Shown piece after piece: positions 51,591 through 60,653 of a DNA stretch of 64,000 bases; positions within the stretch are counted from its first letter, which is position 1; each line of letters opens with the position of its first letter. This stretch comes from Paractinoplanes atraurantiacus. Lineage in GTDB: Bacteria; Actinomycetota; Actinomycetes; Mycobacteriales; Micromonosporaceae. The DNA is taken from the NCBI RefSeq assembly GCF_900215205.1, contig NZ_OBDY01000021.1, forward strand, positions 120,059-184,058, in the 5' to 3' direction. Under the pieces are notes generated by a model, which saw only the letters and a program-made list of their open reading frames with translations, did no database searches and was not told the origin of the DNA. Made by a program: the position numbers and the translations under genes.

Positions 51591-53165
51591 ATGACCACCT
51601 TTTCCGAGTTCGGCGTGCCCGCCGTGCTGACCACGGCCCTCGCCGACCTCGGCATCACCACCCCTTTCCCGATCCAGGCGGCCACGCTGCCCGACTCGCT
51701 CGCCGGCCGTGACGTGCTCGGCCGGGGCCGCACCGGCTCCGGCAAGACGTACGCGTTCGTCCTGCCCGTCCTGGCCCGGCTGGCCTCCTCGAAGTCGCCG
51801 CGCCGCCCCGGCCGCCCGCGGGCGCTGATCCTGGCACCGACCCGCGAGCTGGCCACCCAGATCGAGGCGACCATGGCGCCGCTGGCGGCCAAGCTCGGTC
51901 TGCGCACCCTCACCGTCTTCGGCGGCGTCGGCGCCAACCCGCAGATCAAGGGCCTCAAGGCGGGTGTCGACGTGCTCGTGGCCTGCCCCGGCCGGCTCGA
52001 CGACCACCTGCGCAACGGGCACGCGTCGCTCGACTCGATCGAGATCACCGTGCTCGACGAGGCCGACCACATGGCCGACCTGGGCTTCCTGCCGGTGGTC
52101 CGCCGCCTGATGGACCAGACGCCGCGCGAGGGCCAGCGGATGCTCTTCTCGGCCACCCTCGACAACGGCGTGGACGTGCTGGTCAAGCGCTTCCTGCACA
52201 AGCCGGTCACGCACTCGGTCGACTCGGCCACCGAGGCGCCGGTGCAGATGGACCACCACGTTCTTCACGTACGGGGTGACGACCGCTTCCCGGTCCTGGT
52301 GGACCTGCTGGCGGCCCCCGGCCGTACGGTCGTGTTCACCCGCACCAAGCGCCGGGCCAAGGTGCTGACCCGCCAGCTCAACCAGGCCGGCGTACCGGCG
52401 GTGGAGCTGCACGGCAACCTCGCCCAGAACGCCCGCAACCGCAACCTGGCCGCGTTCTCCGACGGCACGGCCGAGACCCTGGTGGCGACCGACATCGCGG
52501 CCCGCGGCATCCACGTCGACGACGTCGCCCTGGTGATCCACGCCGACCCGCCGGTCGAGCACAAGGCGTACCTGCACCGCTCGGGCCGCACGGCCCGGGC
52601 CGGGGCGCGGGGCACGGTCGTCACCCTGATGACCGACGACCAGCAGTCGGAGGTGCGCGACCTGACCCGCAAGGCCGGCGTCCGACCGACGACCAGCCGC
52701 ACCCGCCCCGGCGACCCGCTGCTGTCCGAGCTGGCCCCGGGCGAGCGCGTGTTCGTCGCGCCCCGCCAGGCGGCGGTGGAGGCTCCGGCCTCGTCTTCCG
52801 CTTCCTCCGCTTCCTCCGCCGACGGCGACGCTCCGGCCGGTGCGGGCCGCAGCCGCCGGGGCCGCGGCCGCGGGCGGGGTGCCGGCCGTCCGGCCGAGTC
52901 GCGCCCGGAGCAGGTGGCCAGCACGACCCGCCACGGTGAGGGCCGCGCCCAGCGCCCCCGCACCGAGCAGGGCGCGGGCGGACGCCAATCGCAGGGTTCG
53001 GGTGGCGGCCGCGGCCGTCGCGGCGGCACCGGCTCCACGCCGGTGCACACCAGCCAGTCCCGCGGCTCCGGCTCGTCGTCGGGCCAGGCCCGCCCCGCCT
53101 CCGCGGGCGGCGCGGCCGCGTTCAGCGCGGGCACCCGCGTGGGCGGCCGCCGCTCAGGCCGCTAG
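51591..53165 (+). CDS. DEAD-box RNA helicase with Arg/Gly-rich tail
   Basis: A 524-residue ATP-dependent RNA helicase. Motifs in order are the Q motif (ITTPFPIQAATLP), I (GRTGSGKT), Ia (PTRELA), II (DEAD), III (SAT) and VI (HRSGRTARAG). From about residue 395 the protein becomes a disordered Ser/Ala then RGRGRGRG-rich tail of 130 residues, likely for RNA binding. Members act in ribosome assembly, RNA decay and cold adaptation. The ATG at 51591 begins with FSEFGVPAVL, the usual start of the fold. The 3' end carries one copy of an 18-bp repeat. Confidence 0.93.
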   Translation: MTTFSEFGVPAVLTTALADLGITTPFPIQAATLPDSLAGRDVLGRGRTGSGKTYAFVLPVLARLASSKSPRRPGRPRALILAPTRELATQIEATMAPLAAKLGLRTLTVFGGVGANPQIKGLKAGVDVLVACPGRLDDHLRNGHASLDSIEITVLDEADHMADLGFLPVVRRLMDQTPREGQRMLFSATLDNGVDVLVKRFLHKPVTHSVDSATEAPVQMDHHVLHVRGDDRFPVLVDLLAAPGRTVVFTRTKRRAKVLTRQLNQAGVPAVELHGNLAQNARNRNLAAFSDGTAETLVATDIAARGIHVDDVALVIHADPPVEHKAYLHRSGRTARAGARGTVVTLMTDDQQSEVRDLTRKAGVRPTTSRTRPGDPLLSELAPGERVFVAPRQAAVEAPASSSASSASSADGDAPAGAGRSRRGRGRGRGAGRPAESRPEQVASTTRHGEGRAQRPRTEQGAGGRQSQGSGGGRGRRGGTGSTPVHTSQSRGSGSSSGQARPASAGGAAAFSAGTRVGGRRSGR

Positions 53166-53213
53166 TCCTGTTCGGCGCCGCGCCCCACACAAATAGCCGC
53201 CGCTCAGGCCGCT
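53146..53213. repeat. 18-bp direct repeat at the ends of two convergent genes
   Basis: gccgccgctcaggccgct occurs at 53146-53163, the end of the DEAD-box gene, and at 53196-53213, the end of the yceI gene on the other strand. The copies are 50 bp apart and both include coding sequence. Confidence 0.85.
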
Positions 53214-53728
53214 GACGCGGACGCGTACACATCGAGAGTGATCCGAACCGGCCGGGCGATGATCGCCCGGCCGGTTCTCACTCCGGCCTCGACCCGGTCG
53301 ACCACGCCGGTGGCGACGAAGTGGCAGCCGCCCGCGGACGGCTCGGCCGTCTCCAGGGCGAGCGTCACCTCGCTGTCGTGACCGCGGACGCGCAGGACGC
53401 CGGTGAGCCGCCAGCCCGACGCGTCGCGGTGGAAGCGGGTACTGCGGAAGCCGATCACCGGATGGCGCTCCGCGTCGAGGAATCGCTTGCCCTTGATGTC
53501 GGAGTCCCGGCGTACATCATCGGACTTGAAGGTCTGCGCCTCCAACATCGCCGAGGCGGTCGAGGCCACCGGATCGGCGGCGACCGTGACGGTGCCTCCG
53601 CGCAGGGACATGGTCGCCGCGACCGGCTTGAGGCCGAAGACGTGCGTGGCGGTCAGCCGGCAGGCCGAGCGCGCGGGGTCGATGGTGTAGGTGCCGGGAA
53701 CGAGTTCGGTGTGCACGTCAGTAGTCAT
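53204..53728 (-). CDS. YceI family protein
   Basis: A 174-residue lipocalin-like beta-barrel for isoprenoid or lipid binding. Family blocks are GTYTIDPARSACRLTATHVFGLKPVAATMSLRGGTVTV, SDIKGKRFLDAERHPVIGFRSTRF and GVLRVRGHDSEVTL. No signal peptide is seen, so it is probably cytoplasmic. The ATG is at 53728. The stop codon lies inside an 18-bp repeat shared with the neighbouring helicase gene. Confidence 0.9.
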   Translation of the reverse strand: MTTDVHTELVPGTYTIDPARSACRLTATHVFGLKPVAATMSLRGGTVTVAADPVASTASAMLEAQTFKSDDVRRDSDIKGKRFLDAERHPVIGFRSTRFHRDASGWRLTGVLRVRGHDSEVTLALETAEPSAGGCHFVATGVVDRVEAGVRTGRAIIARPVRITLDVYASASAA

Positions 53729-53763
53729 GCTCCCGAGCCTCGGCGCTCGCCGGCCCGGAAACC

Positions 53764-56502
53764 TCAGTGCCGGTACTGAGATGAGCCACGTAGGTCGGTG
53801 CGCCGGGTGAGCCCGAGCTTGGCCAGAACGTTGCGTACGTGCGTCTCGACCGTCCGCTCCGACAGGAACAGCCGCTCGGCGATCGCCCGGTTGGACAGTC
53901 CCTCCGCGACCAGCCCCGCGATCTCCCGTTCCCGGGGCGTCAGATCGTCGCGGGAGAGCTCGGCCGCGCTCTTCAGCGGGGAGGCTCCGGCGGCCAGCTT
54001 CCGGCTGAGACGCGGGTCGCTCTCTCTGACCTGCCGGGCGTACGCCACACGGGCCAGCGCCGCGAACAACGGCGCCCCGATCCTCTCCTCCATCGCGACC
54101 GCCGCCGCCAGATGCCTCTCCGCCGGGCCGGCCGCGCCGAGCGCCCCCGCCATGATGCCGAGCGACCGGTCGACGGCACCCTGACAACTGGACATCGAGT
54201 TCAAATACAGGCCGGCGTACGGGAGGGCCCGCTCGTAGCAGTCCGCGACCAGCTCCCGATCGCCCGTCCACGCCGCCAGCTCCCCGGTCATCACCACGAC
54301 GAAGGCGCGGCGCGGATCGGCCGGAAGCCGGTCGAGGGCGACCCGCAGCCTGCGCGTGCACTCGGCGGCGGCCTCCCGGTCCCCGATCCCGCGGGCCATC
54401 AACCCCACCTGAGCCACCGCGATCGGCATGTCGTCGCGTGCGAAGTCGGCCAGATTCGCCCACCCCCAGTCCTCGGTGTGCTCGGACAGTCCACAGAGGA
54501 AGGCGAGATAGAGGTAGTACGCCGTCTCGTCCTGCGACCGCTCCCCCAGCTCCCGGGCTTGCTCGGCATAACGGCGCGCGTCGGCGAGCCGCCCGCCGAC
54601 CAGAGCCCGGGCCGCGCGGGCCCGCAGCAGATGCCACCGGGCGACCGGCCACCCGAGACGGTCGGCCAGCCCCGCCAGCCGGGCCGCTTCGGCGTCGAAC
54701 TCGGTCAGCTCCCCGCGCATGAGCCGAGCGTCGAGCAGCCAGACCCGCCCCCACAGCTCGGCATCGGGCCGCCCACCGGGCCCGGCCAGCTCACAGCTGC
54801 GCTCGGCCAGCGCCACGACCTCATCCGCCTCCGCCGCCGGATCCAGCACCTGATGCCGAGCGTGGACGGCCGCCACAAGCGCATCGGCCCGCCCCGACAG
54901 CTGCGCCAGCCGCATGGCCTCCCCACTGATCCGCCGAGCCTCAGCCGGGTCACCCTCATCGGCCAGCAGGAACGCATACTGCGCCAGCACTTTGGCTATC
55001 TCCGGCCCACCCCCTTCGCGCGCCCGGTCGCCTTCGCGCGCTCGTTCGCGTTCGAGGGCGCGCTCGCACAGCCTCATCAGGGCCGGCGCGAGCGGCCCCG
55101 CCACCCCACGGATCACCAGCGCGGCCGGCGCACCCACCTCATCGACGATCGCGGTGCAATCGGCCAGGGCCACATCGAGACTTCCTTCCCGGTACGCCGC
55201 TTCGGCCCGCTCCAAGCGCAATCCGGCATCGCCGGGCGCGTTCTCGAGCGCCCTGGAGAACCAGTGCACCGCCTCCCGATAATCCAGCCCTCGCACCGAT
55301 TCCCGGGCCGCCGCAACACAAGCCGCGACCGCCTGTTCGCGCGACCCGGCGTCCGCCGCCGCCCGCACCCGATGCCGGGCGATCTCCGCCAGGCTCCCGC
55401 CCTTGGTCTCGGTCAGCGCCTCCGCGAGCGCCGCGTGCACCGCGATCCGCTCCCCCCGGTCGAGTCCGGCGTAGAGCGCTTCCCGCACCAGCTCATGCAC
55501 GAACCGCACCCGAGCCGGCACCCACGGATCATCGACCAGCACCCCGGCCCCGACCGCTTCAGCAAGCGCGGCCCCGGCCGCCCCCGCGCCTGGACCTTCC
55601 GCCGCCGCGCCACGAGCCGCCGCACCGGCCGCCGCGGTGCTCGTTGCCCGGTCGAGCACGACCACGTCGATCTCGGCTCCGCACGCCGCCGCCACGCCGA
55701 GCATCCGGCGGCAGGCTTCGCTCAGCGCCGCTGTTCTCCGTGCCACGAGCCGCCGCAGTCCCGCCGGCAGGTCGAGGTCGCCCACGGGACGGCCCAACCG
55801 CCCCTCGCGGACCAGCAACCGGGTCAATTCCCTTGTGTAGAGCGGATTTCCACCCCCGAGCCGATGCACCTCGGCCGCCCACGTCCCGTGCGCCTTTCCC
55901 TGCCCTTGCGCGTCGACGTACGCGCCGACCGCGGCCACGTCCCACGGTTCCAGGGCGAGCACCTCGGCCCCGTCCAGGTCGAGGTCGGTGCGGCTCGTGC
56001 CGACCAGCAGCAGACGCGCCCGGCCGATCTCGCGGGCGAGCGCGCCGATCAGCGCCAGCGACCCTTCGTCGGCCCAGTGCAGGTCCTCCAGCACCAGCAG
56101 CATCGGCCGATTTTCGGCCGCTTCCCGAAGCGCCGCCACAGTCCGCTGAACGGCCCGGAACCGCGCCGCCGCAACGGTTTCACCCTCCTCCGACAGTGTC
56201 AGCAGCTCCGGGGAGAGCCCATCCGGCAGCGCCGGGATCTTCGACGCCGGCCCTCCGCCGGGCGACAGCAGCCTCGTCCACGGCCAGAACGCGGGCGCGC
56301 CCTCGTCGGGATCGGCGCGGCCGATCAGCACGACCATGCCCGCCGCCGCGGCCCGGGCGGCGGCCTCCTCGACCAGTGCCGTCTTACCCGCGCCGGCGTC
56401 GCCGGTCACGAGGGCCACGGCGCCCTCGCCGCGCTCGGCCCCGGCCCGCAGCCGGTCGAGCGCGACCACCTCGGCCACCCGGCCGATCAGCGCGGCGCCC
56501 AT
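53764..56502 (-). CDS. LAL-type LuxR family regulator (AAA ATPase)
   Basis: A 912-residue large ATP-binding LuxR regulator. The N-terminal P-loop is VTGDAGAGKTALVEEAA (about residues 32-48) and Walker B LLVLEDLHWADEGSL near 140. A long helical TPR-like middle, rich in Ala/Arg, follows. The C-terminal LuxR helix-turn-helix is LTPREREIAGLVAEGLSNRAIAERLFLSERTVETHV. Such proteins activate catabolic or antibiotic genes when ligand and ATP are bound. It is divergent from the inositol-phosphate synthase gene, a possible target. The ATG at 56502 has GGAGGG upstream. Confidence 0.92.
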   Translation of the reverse strand: MGAALIGRVAEVVALDRLRAGAERGEGAVALVTGDAGAGKTALVEEAAARAAAAGMVVLIGRADPDEGAPAFWPWTRLLSPGGGPASKIPALPDGLSPELLTLSEEGETVAAARFRAVQRTVAALREAAENRPMLLVLEDLHWADEGSLALIGALAREIGRARLLLVGTSRTDLDLDGAEVLALEPWDVAAVGAYVDAQGQGKAHGTWAAEVHRLGGGNPLYTRELTRLLVREGRLGRPVGDLDLPAGLRRLVARRTAALSEACRRMLGVAAACGAEIDVVVLDRATSTAAAGAAARGAAAEGPGAGAAGAALAEAVGAGVLVDDPWVPARVRFVHELVREALYAGLDRGERIAVHAALAEALTETKGGSLAEIARHRVRAAADAGSREQAVAACVAAARESVRGLDYREAVHWFSRALENAPGDAGLRLERAEAAYREGSLDVALADCTAIVDEVGAPAALVIRGVAGPLAPALMRLCERALERERAREGDRAREGGGPEIAKVLAQYAFLLADEGDPAEARRISGEAMRLAQLSGRADALVAAVHARHQVLDPAAEADEVVALAERSCELAGPGGRPDAELWGRVWLLDARLMRGELTEFDAEAARLAGLADRLGWPVARWHLLRARAARALVGGRLADARRYAEQARELGERSQDETAYYLYLAFLCGLSEHTEDWGWANLADFARDDMPIAVAQVGLMARGIGDREAAAECTRRLRVALDRLPADPRRAFVVVMTGELAAWTGDRELVADCYERALPYAGLYLNSMSSCQGAVDRSLGIMAGALGAAGPAERHLAAAVAMEERIGAPLFAALARVAYARQVRESDPRLSRKLAAGASPLKSAAELSRDDLTPREREIAGLVAEGLSNRAIAERLFLSERTVETHVRNVLAKLGLTRRTDLRGSSQYRH

Positions 56503-56593
56503 GCCACCACCCTCCCGCGCGGCCGCGGCGATGTCGACCCCCGGCGGGGCTGACGCCCCGCCGAGGGTGCGGGGCCTGGATACCCTCCGTGCC

Positions 56594-57550
56594 GTGATCG
56601 ACAAAGTGAGAGTGGCCGTTGTCGGGGTGGGGAACAACACCTCGGCTCTTGTGCAGGGGATCGACTTCTATCGGGCCACCGGCAGCCTTGTCGGCCTCCA
56701 CCGCGTGGAGATCGGTGGGCTGGGCGTCGGTGACATCGATATCGTCACGGCCTTTGCGATCTCTGACGCCAAAGTGGGCAGGGACCTTCACGAGGCGATC
56801 TTCGAGGCGCCCAACAACTTTCCCCGGCTCCGCGAGGGTGACCTGCCGCCCAGCGGTGTGACGGTTCGGCGCGGGCTCGCCGGAAGCGAGGAGATCGAGC
56901 GGGTCGCGCGGGAGCTGGCCGGCGCCGAGGTTGTGCTCTACTCCGCGCCCAGTGGGCGGCCGGACGTCGCGCGGGCCTACGCCGAGGCGGCGCTGCAAGC
57001 CGGTCTCGCCTTCATCAACACCACCGCGGATCCCGTTGCCCGGGACCCCGGGCTTCTGCGGCGTTTCGAGGACGCGGGAATCCCTCTGATCGGGGACGAT
57101 CTGGCCAGCCAGTTCGGTACGTCGGTGCTGCATCACGCCCTGCTCCGGCTGCTCGAGGAGCGCGGGCTGACGCTGACCAGCTCGTACCAGGTCAATCTCG
57201 GTGGCACCGAGGACTTCCGGAACCTGGTTGAGAATCCGGACTCCAAGATGCGGTCCAAACGCAACGCTCTGGGCACCGACAAGGTGCAGTTGGCGCCGCT
57301 CGCCTACATGCCGCACCTCAAGTCGCAGAAGGTCGCCCACCTCAACGTCGAGGCGCAGGGGTGGGGCGGCACCGAGATCAGCCTGGACGTACGGCTGCGG
57401 GTGCACGATCCGAGCGGCGCCGCCGGTGTCAACGTCGACCTGGTCCGCTACGCCGCCGTCGCCCGGCGCGAACGGCGGGGCGGCTGTCCGGCCGAGGCCG
57501 GGGAACATCTCAAGTCGGCACCGACACCTGGATCTCGTCGGACAGGCTGA
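56594..57550 (+). CDS. Divergent inositol-3-phosphate synthase-like protein
   Basis: A 318-residue NAD-binding protein of the myo-inositol-1-phosphate synthase family. The N-terminal VAVVGVGNNTSALVQGIDFY matches the family GVGN loop. The central IPLIGDDLASQFGTSVLHHALLRLLEERGL, NLGGTEDFRNL and SKRNAL blocks contain the expected catalytic lysines. NVEAQGWGGTEISLDVRLRVHDP follows. It would convert glucose-6-phosphate to inositol phosphate, the first step to mycothiol and phosphatidylinositol. It is shorter than the usual 360 residues and the C-terminus is degenerate, so it may be a second copy. It overlaps the convergent gene by 41 bp. Confidence 0.82.
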   Translation: MIDKVRVAVVGVGNNTSALVQGIDFYRATGSLVGLHRVEIGGLGVGDIDIVTAFAISDAKVGRDLHEAIFEAPNNFPRLREGDLPPSGVTVRRGLAGSEEIERVARELAGAEVVLYSAPSGRPDVARAYAEAALQAGLAFINTTADPVARDPGLLRRFEDAGIPLIGDDLASQFGTSVLHHALLRLLEERGLTLTSSYQVNLGGTEDFRNLVENPDSKMRSKRNALGTDKVQLAPLAYMPHLKSQKVAHLNVEAQGWGGTEISLDVRLRVHDPSGAAGVNVDLVRYAAVARRERRGGCPAEAGEHLKSAPTPGSRRTG

Positions 57551-58169
57551 AGCCGGCGCACATCTCCAGCTCGTCGCCGCTCCAGAAGCGGCCCGGGTCG
57601 TACCAGTTGGGCTGGCGGCCCTTGGGGAGAAGACCCATGTCCTCGTACGTCACCGCGACCACCTCGGCGCAGTACGCGGTCTCGAGGTCGGCGTCGGTGG
57701 CGGGGCCGTTGCCGCCGCGCAGGCGCCAGCGGGGGCGGATCTGCGGGACCCGGCCGCGCACCCAGCGCCAGGCCAGCTGGGCCGAGGACGGGAACGGGGT
57801 GCCGTCGAGGCGGGCCACCGTCTTCAGGGCCTTGTCCTCCATGGCCGCGGTGACGCCCGGCTCCAGCTGGCGCAGCCAGCCGCGCTGACCGTAGCGCTGG
57901 GCCCACACGGTGACCGCGTCGCGCAGGTCGTGCAGCTGGACGCCGCGCTGGAAGGTGCCGGACCACAGGTCGGGCAGGGACCTTCCCAGCTCGGCGTGCC
58001 ACATCAGGGGCGGCATGTCCTCGATGACGATCGACATGCCGACGTGGTTGACGGGGCTGTTGGTCAGCGTCTGGATCGCCCGGTCGGGGCCGGATCGTCC
58101 GCGGAAGATCCAAATGTCCCCAGTGCGCGTCAGGTCGATGGCCTCGTCGAGGCTGATGGCGGCATCCAC
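57510..58169 (-). CDS. Permuted papain-like (YiiX/NlpC-type) protein
   Basis: A 219-residue protein. GDIWIFRGRSGPDRAIQTLTNSPVNHVGMSIVIED resembles the permuted NlpC/P60 fold, with the His in NHVGM. The cysteine appears late, in TAYCAEVVAVTYEDMGLL, as expected for circularly permuted papain-like hydrolases of the YiiX type. It may cleave lipid or peptide amide bonds. There is no signal peptide. The GTG at 58169 follows AGGA and begins the conserved part; the longer upstream frame is antisense to the next gene. Confidence 0.7.
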   Translation of the reverse strand: MDAAISLDEAIDLTRTGDIWIFRGRSGPDRAIQTLTNSPVNHVGMSIVIEDMPPLMWHAELGRSLPDLWSGTFQRGVQLHDLRDAVTVWAQRYGQRGWLRQLEPGVTAAMEDKALKTVARLDGTPFPSSAQLAWRWVRGRVPQIRPRWRLRGGNGPATDADLETAYCAEVVAVTYEDMGLLPKGRQPNWYDPGRFWSGDELEMCAGFSLSDEIQVSVPT

Positions 58170-58187
58170 GGTGTCTATCCTCGGGTG

Positions 58188-58364
58188 ATGCGTTGGTGGA
58201 AGGTAGTGGGATTGGCCGGTCTGGCGGGAGTCGCCGCGACGGGCGCCGTTGTCGCGCGGGCGGAGCGCCGCCGGAGGCAGTACACCCCGGAGGAGATCCG
58301 GGACCGGCTGCACCAGAGGGTGGCCGAAGCAGCCGCCTCAGACAACATCAGTGTCGCGGAGTAG
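58188..58364 (+). CDS. Small membrane-anchored protein, 58 aa
   Basis: MRWWKVVGLAGLAGVAATG is a single N-terminal membrane helix, followed by an Arg-rich stretch and a helical tail EEIRDRLHQRVAEAA. It is divergent from the papain-like gene by 18 bp and convergent, with 27 bp overlap, with the App1 gene. The composition is that of a real small membrane protein; the role is unknown. Confidence 0.7.
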   Translation: MRWWKVVGLAGLAGVAATGAVVARAERRRRQYTPEEIRDRLHQRVAEAAASDNISVAE

Positions 58365-59378
58365 CGACCAGAGCCCGGCTCCGTCGGGGGCCGAGAACCA
58401 GGTCTTGCCGCCGGAGCCGACCGCCTCGGGGTCACCGGACGGTCCGGGCACCGCGCCGGCCAGCACCGACTGGGTGGGTGACAGCCGGCGGATGGCGACG
58501 GCGGCCACGTTGTCCGGGTGGGCGTGCGCGAACTCGGAGTAGATCTCCTGATCGTGCTGGCCGTCGTCGCCGACGAGCAGCCAGCGGATCTTGGGGAACT
58601 CCTGGGACAGCCGTTGCAGGGTGGCCCGCTTGTGCTCCTGGCCACTGCGGAACCAGCGGTCGGGGGTCGGCCCCCAGTCGGTCAGCAGCAGCGGGCCCGC
58701 CGGGTACAGGTGGCGGGAGAGGAAGCGCGACAGGGTGGGCGCCACGTTCCACGCGCCGGTCGAGAGGTAGAAGACCGGCGCGCCCGCGTTCGCCGTGATC
58801 AGCCGCTCGTAGAGCACGGCCATGCCGGGCACGGCCATGCGCGCGTGCTCGTCGAGCACGAACGTGTTCCACGCGGCCAGCAGCGGACGCGGCAGGGCGG
58901 TCACCATGACCGTGTCGTCGATGTCGGAGATGAGCCCGAAGCGGCACTCCGGGTCGACCACGCGGATCGGGGCCTCGGCCGGCGCCGCGCCCTCGGTGAA
59001 CAGCCGGACCTTGCCCCAGCCGGGCTCGAGGTCGCCCTTGACCCGGCAGTCGACATAGCCGCTGCGGTCGGTGCGGGTCTCGGTGATGCTGTCCCCGACC
59101 TGGATCTTGACGATGGCGCCGTTGACCGGTGAGGTCGTGAAGCTGCGCCAGCCGCGGACCTTTTCCAGCCTTTTGCTCTTCTGCGGGCCACGGGTGAGCA
59201 CGACGCGGGCCATCACCCGGGCCCAGCCGGGCGCACCGTATCCCGTGTAGGCGGTGATCACCGGCTGCCAGCCGCGGTTGCGCAGCCGGCGCTCGACGAT
59301 CTCGTGAAGCGCGTCCTCCACCCGGGCGGCCCGGTGCATCCGGATCACCGGCGGATGCCCTGCCGGGGTTGTCGCCAC
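58338..59378 (-). CDS. App1 family phosphatase
   Basis: A 346-residue protein with the App1 (DUF2183) phosphatidate-phosphatase-like domain. SDIDDTVMVTALPRPLLAAWNTF near residue 150 is the HAD-type DxDxT motif. FYLSTGAWNVAPTLSRFL, TDWGPTPDRWFRSGQEHKRATL and LLVGDDGQHDQEIYSEF follow. The N-terminal 130 residues form a small beta domain. It probably dephosphorylates a lipid or related substrate in the cytoplasm. The GTG at 59378 has an AGGAGGG site. Confidence 0.87.
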   Translation of the reverse strand: MATTPAGHPPVIRMHRAARVEDALHEIVERRLRNRGWQPVITAYTGYGAPGWARVMARVVLTRGPQKSKRLEKVRGWRSFTTSPVNGAIVKIQVGDSITETRTDRSGYVDCRVKGDLEPGWGKVRLFTEGAAPAEAPIRVVDPECRFGLISDIDDTVMVTALPRPLLAAWNTFVLDEHARMAVPGMAVLYERLITANAGAPVFYLSTGAWNVAPTLSRFLSRHLYPAGPLLLTDWGPTPDRWFRSGQEHKRATLQRLSQEFPKIRWLLVGDDGQHDQEIYSEFAHAHPDNVAAVAIRRLSPTQSVLAGAVPGPSGDPEAVGSGGKTWFSAPDGAGLWSLLRDTDVV

Positions 59379-59460
59379 GCCGGCCCTCCTGCCCTCTCAA
59401 TCGGCCTGCCCGGCTACGGTACCCGCCCACCCTGGTCCGTACGCAGACCACAGCGGATTA

Positions 59461-60168
59461 CTAAGCGGTGGCCGGAATCTCGCCGGTGGACCACTGGTCG
59501 GCGAACCACTGCTCGTCGGCCGGGCGCGGGCGCACACCGGCCCGGGCGATCGCGGTGGCGGCCTCGGCCCGCAGGACGCGCAGGGCGTCGGCGTCCTTCT
59601 CGGCGGTCTCCCACAGCTCGCGCTCACGCTCCTGGAGCGCCTGGTATTCGGCCAGGCGGTGGGCGCGGATCGCGTTGCGCAGCGCGGCTTCCTGCACGAC
59701 CGGGTGCAGGCGCGGGTTCCACCCGCGGTGAGCCAGGATGTCGTTGAGCTGGGCGATGGAGATCTCGCGGTGGCGGCAGGCGACGGTGGCCGCGTGGTGC
59801 AGGTAGCGCTGGCGCACCTGGTTCTCGCCGGGCTTGCGCCGGCGGCTCATCAGCGGATAGGCGCCGGCCCGGGTGGTGCGCCGGGCGGCCTGGTCGGCGG
59901 TGTCGAAGGCCAGCCAGGCCTCGTCGAGCCGGTGCTGGGTGGCCTCCCACTCGGCGCGGCTGCGGGCGGCGGCCTCGGCGGCCCGTCCGGCCGCGACGGT
60001 GACCTCGTCGGCGTAGCGCTGGGCCTCGGCCTCGGCCGGTGACGGGGCCGGCGCGTGCCGGGGAATCGCCATGGCGGCGACGGCGATCGCGATGCCGAGC
60101 AGCAGGAACAGCCAGAGCGCGACGGCCAGGGGCAGGGAGACGAAGAAGCTTTCCAGGGCGGTTTCCAT
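59461..60168 (-). CDS. Membrane-anchored coiled-coil protein
   Basis: A 235-residue protein. One N-terminal membrane helix (PLAVALWLFLLLGIAIAVAAMAI) is followed by a long helical, Ala/Glu/Arg-rich cytoplasmic region. A middle segment HREISIAQLNDILAHRGWNPRLHPVVQEAALRNAIRAHRLAEYQALQERERELWE is conserved-looking and may be a coiled coil. The ATG follows GAGG. Family not recognised. Confidence 0.72.
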   Translation of the reverse strand: METALESFFVSLPLAVALWLFLLLGIAIAVAAMAIPRHAPAPSPAEAEAQRYADEVTVAAGRAAEAAARSRAEWEATQHRLDEAWLAFDTADQAARRTTRAGAYPLMSRRRKPGENQVRQRYLHHAATVACRHREISIAQLNDILAHRGWNPRLHPVVQEAALRNAIRAHRLAEYQALQERERELWETAEKDADALRVLRAEAATAIARAGVRPRPADEQWFADQWSTGEIPATA

Positions 60169-60236
60169 CGCAACCTCACGATCGTTTCGTGGGCGGATAT
60201 AGGAAAGGTGACTTACGACAGGCGCGGCGGACGGGC

Positions 60237-60551
60237 TCAGTGAGCCGGCGGCCCGCGGACCGGGCGGACCCGGAGGGTGGCTCCGGCGAGCAGCACGATC
60301 ACGGTCGCGGCGATCAGCACCGGCACGCTCACCGGAGGAGCGGGCTCGGGCTCGTCGACGAGGGTCGCCGTCCGGGTCTCGCTCGCGGCTTCCGCCCGTA
60401 CGGAGGAAACAACCGCGACGGGCGCAGCCGGCGCGGCCGGCGGGGTGGCGGGCACCGTGAAGGCGAGCGCCAGCATGGCCAGGCCGGTGAGGAAGCGCAG
60501 GAGGCGGCGCCCGTCCCAATGACGGGGGAGCACACGCGTCACTGCTGCCAC
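60237..60551 (-). CDS. Small membrane protein, hypothetical
   Basis: A 104-residue protein with an N-terminal hydrophobic segment (LLRFLTGLAMLALAFTVPA), an Ala/Pro-rich extracellular-type linker and a C-terminal membrane helix (SVPVLIAATVIVLLAGATL) with a basic end. Start is uncertain: GTG 60551 is used, and 60542 or 60596 are possible. It lies 68 bp upstream of the coiled-coil membrane protein gene, so they may act together. Confidence 0.55.
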   Translation of the reverse strand: MAAVTRVLPRHWDGRRLLRFLTGLAMLALAFTVPATPPAAPAAPVAVVSSVRAEAASETRTATLVDEPEPAPPVSVPVLIAATVIVLLAGATLRVRPVRGPPAH

Positions 60552-60653
60552 GCGACCAACGTACCGAATCGGGCGGAAACGCGCACGGGCTCGCACGAGT
60601 TACGCCGACGACACTCTGTTCACCGAAAGAGGGACCCAACTGTTGCCGGTTGA

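Noticed and set aside
57450..57550. Frameshift at the end of the inositol-phosphate synthase gene
   Set aside because: RRGGCPAEAGEHLKSAPTP can be aligned in frame with the usual C-terminal block of the family, so the divergence is better explained by substitution.
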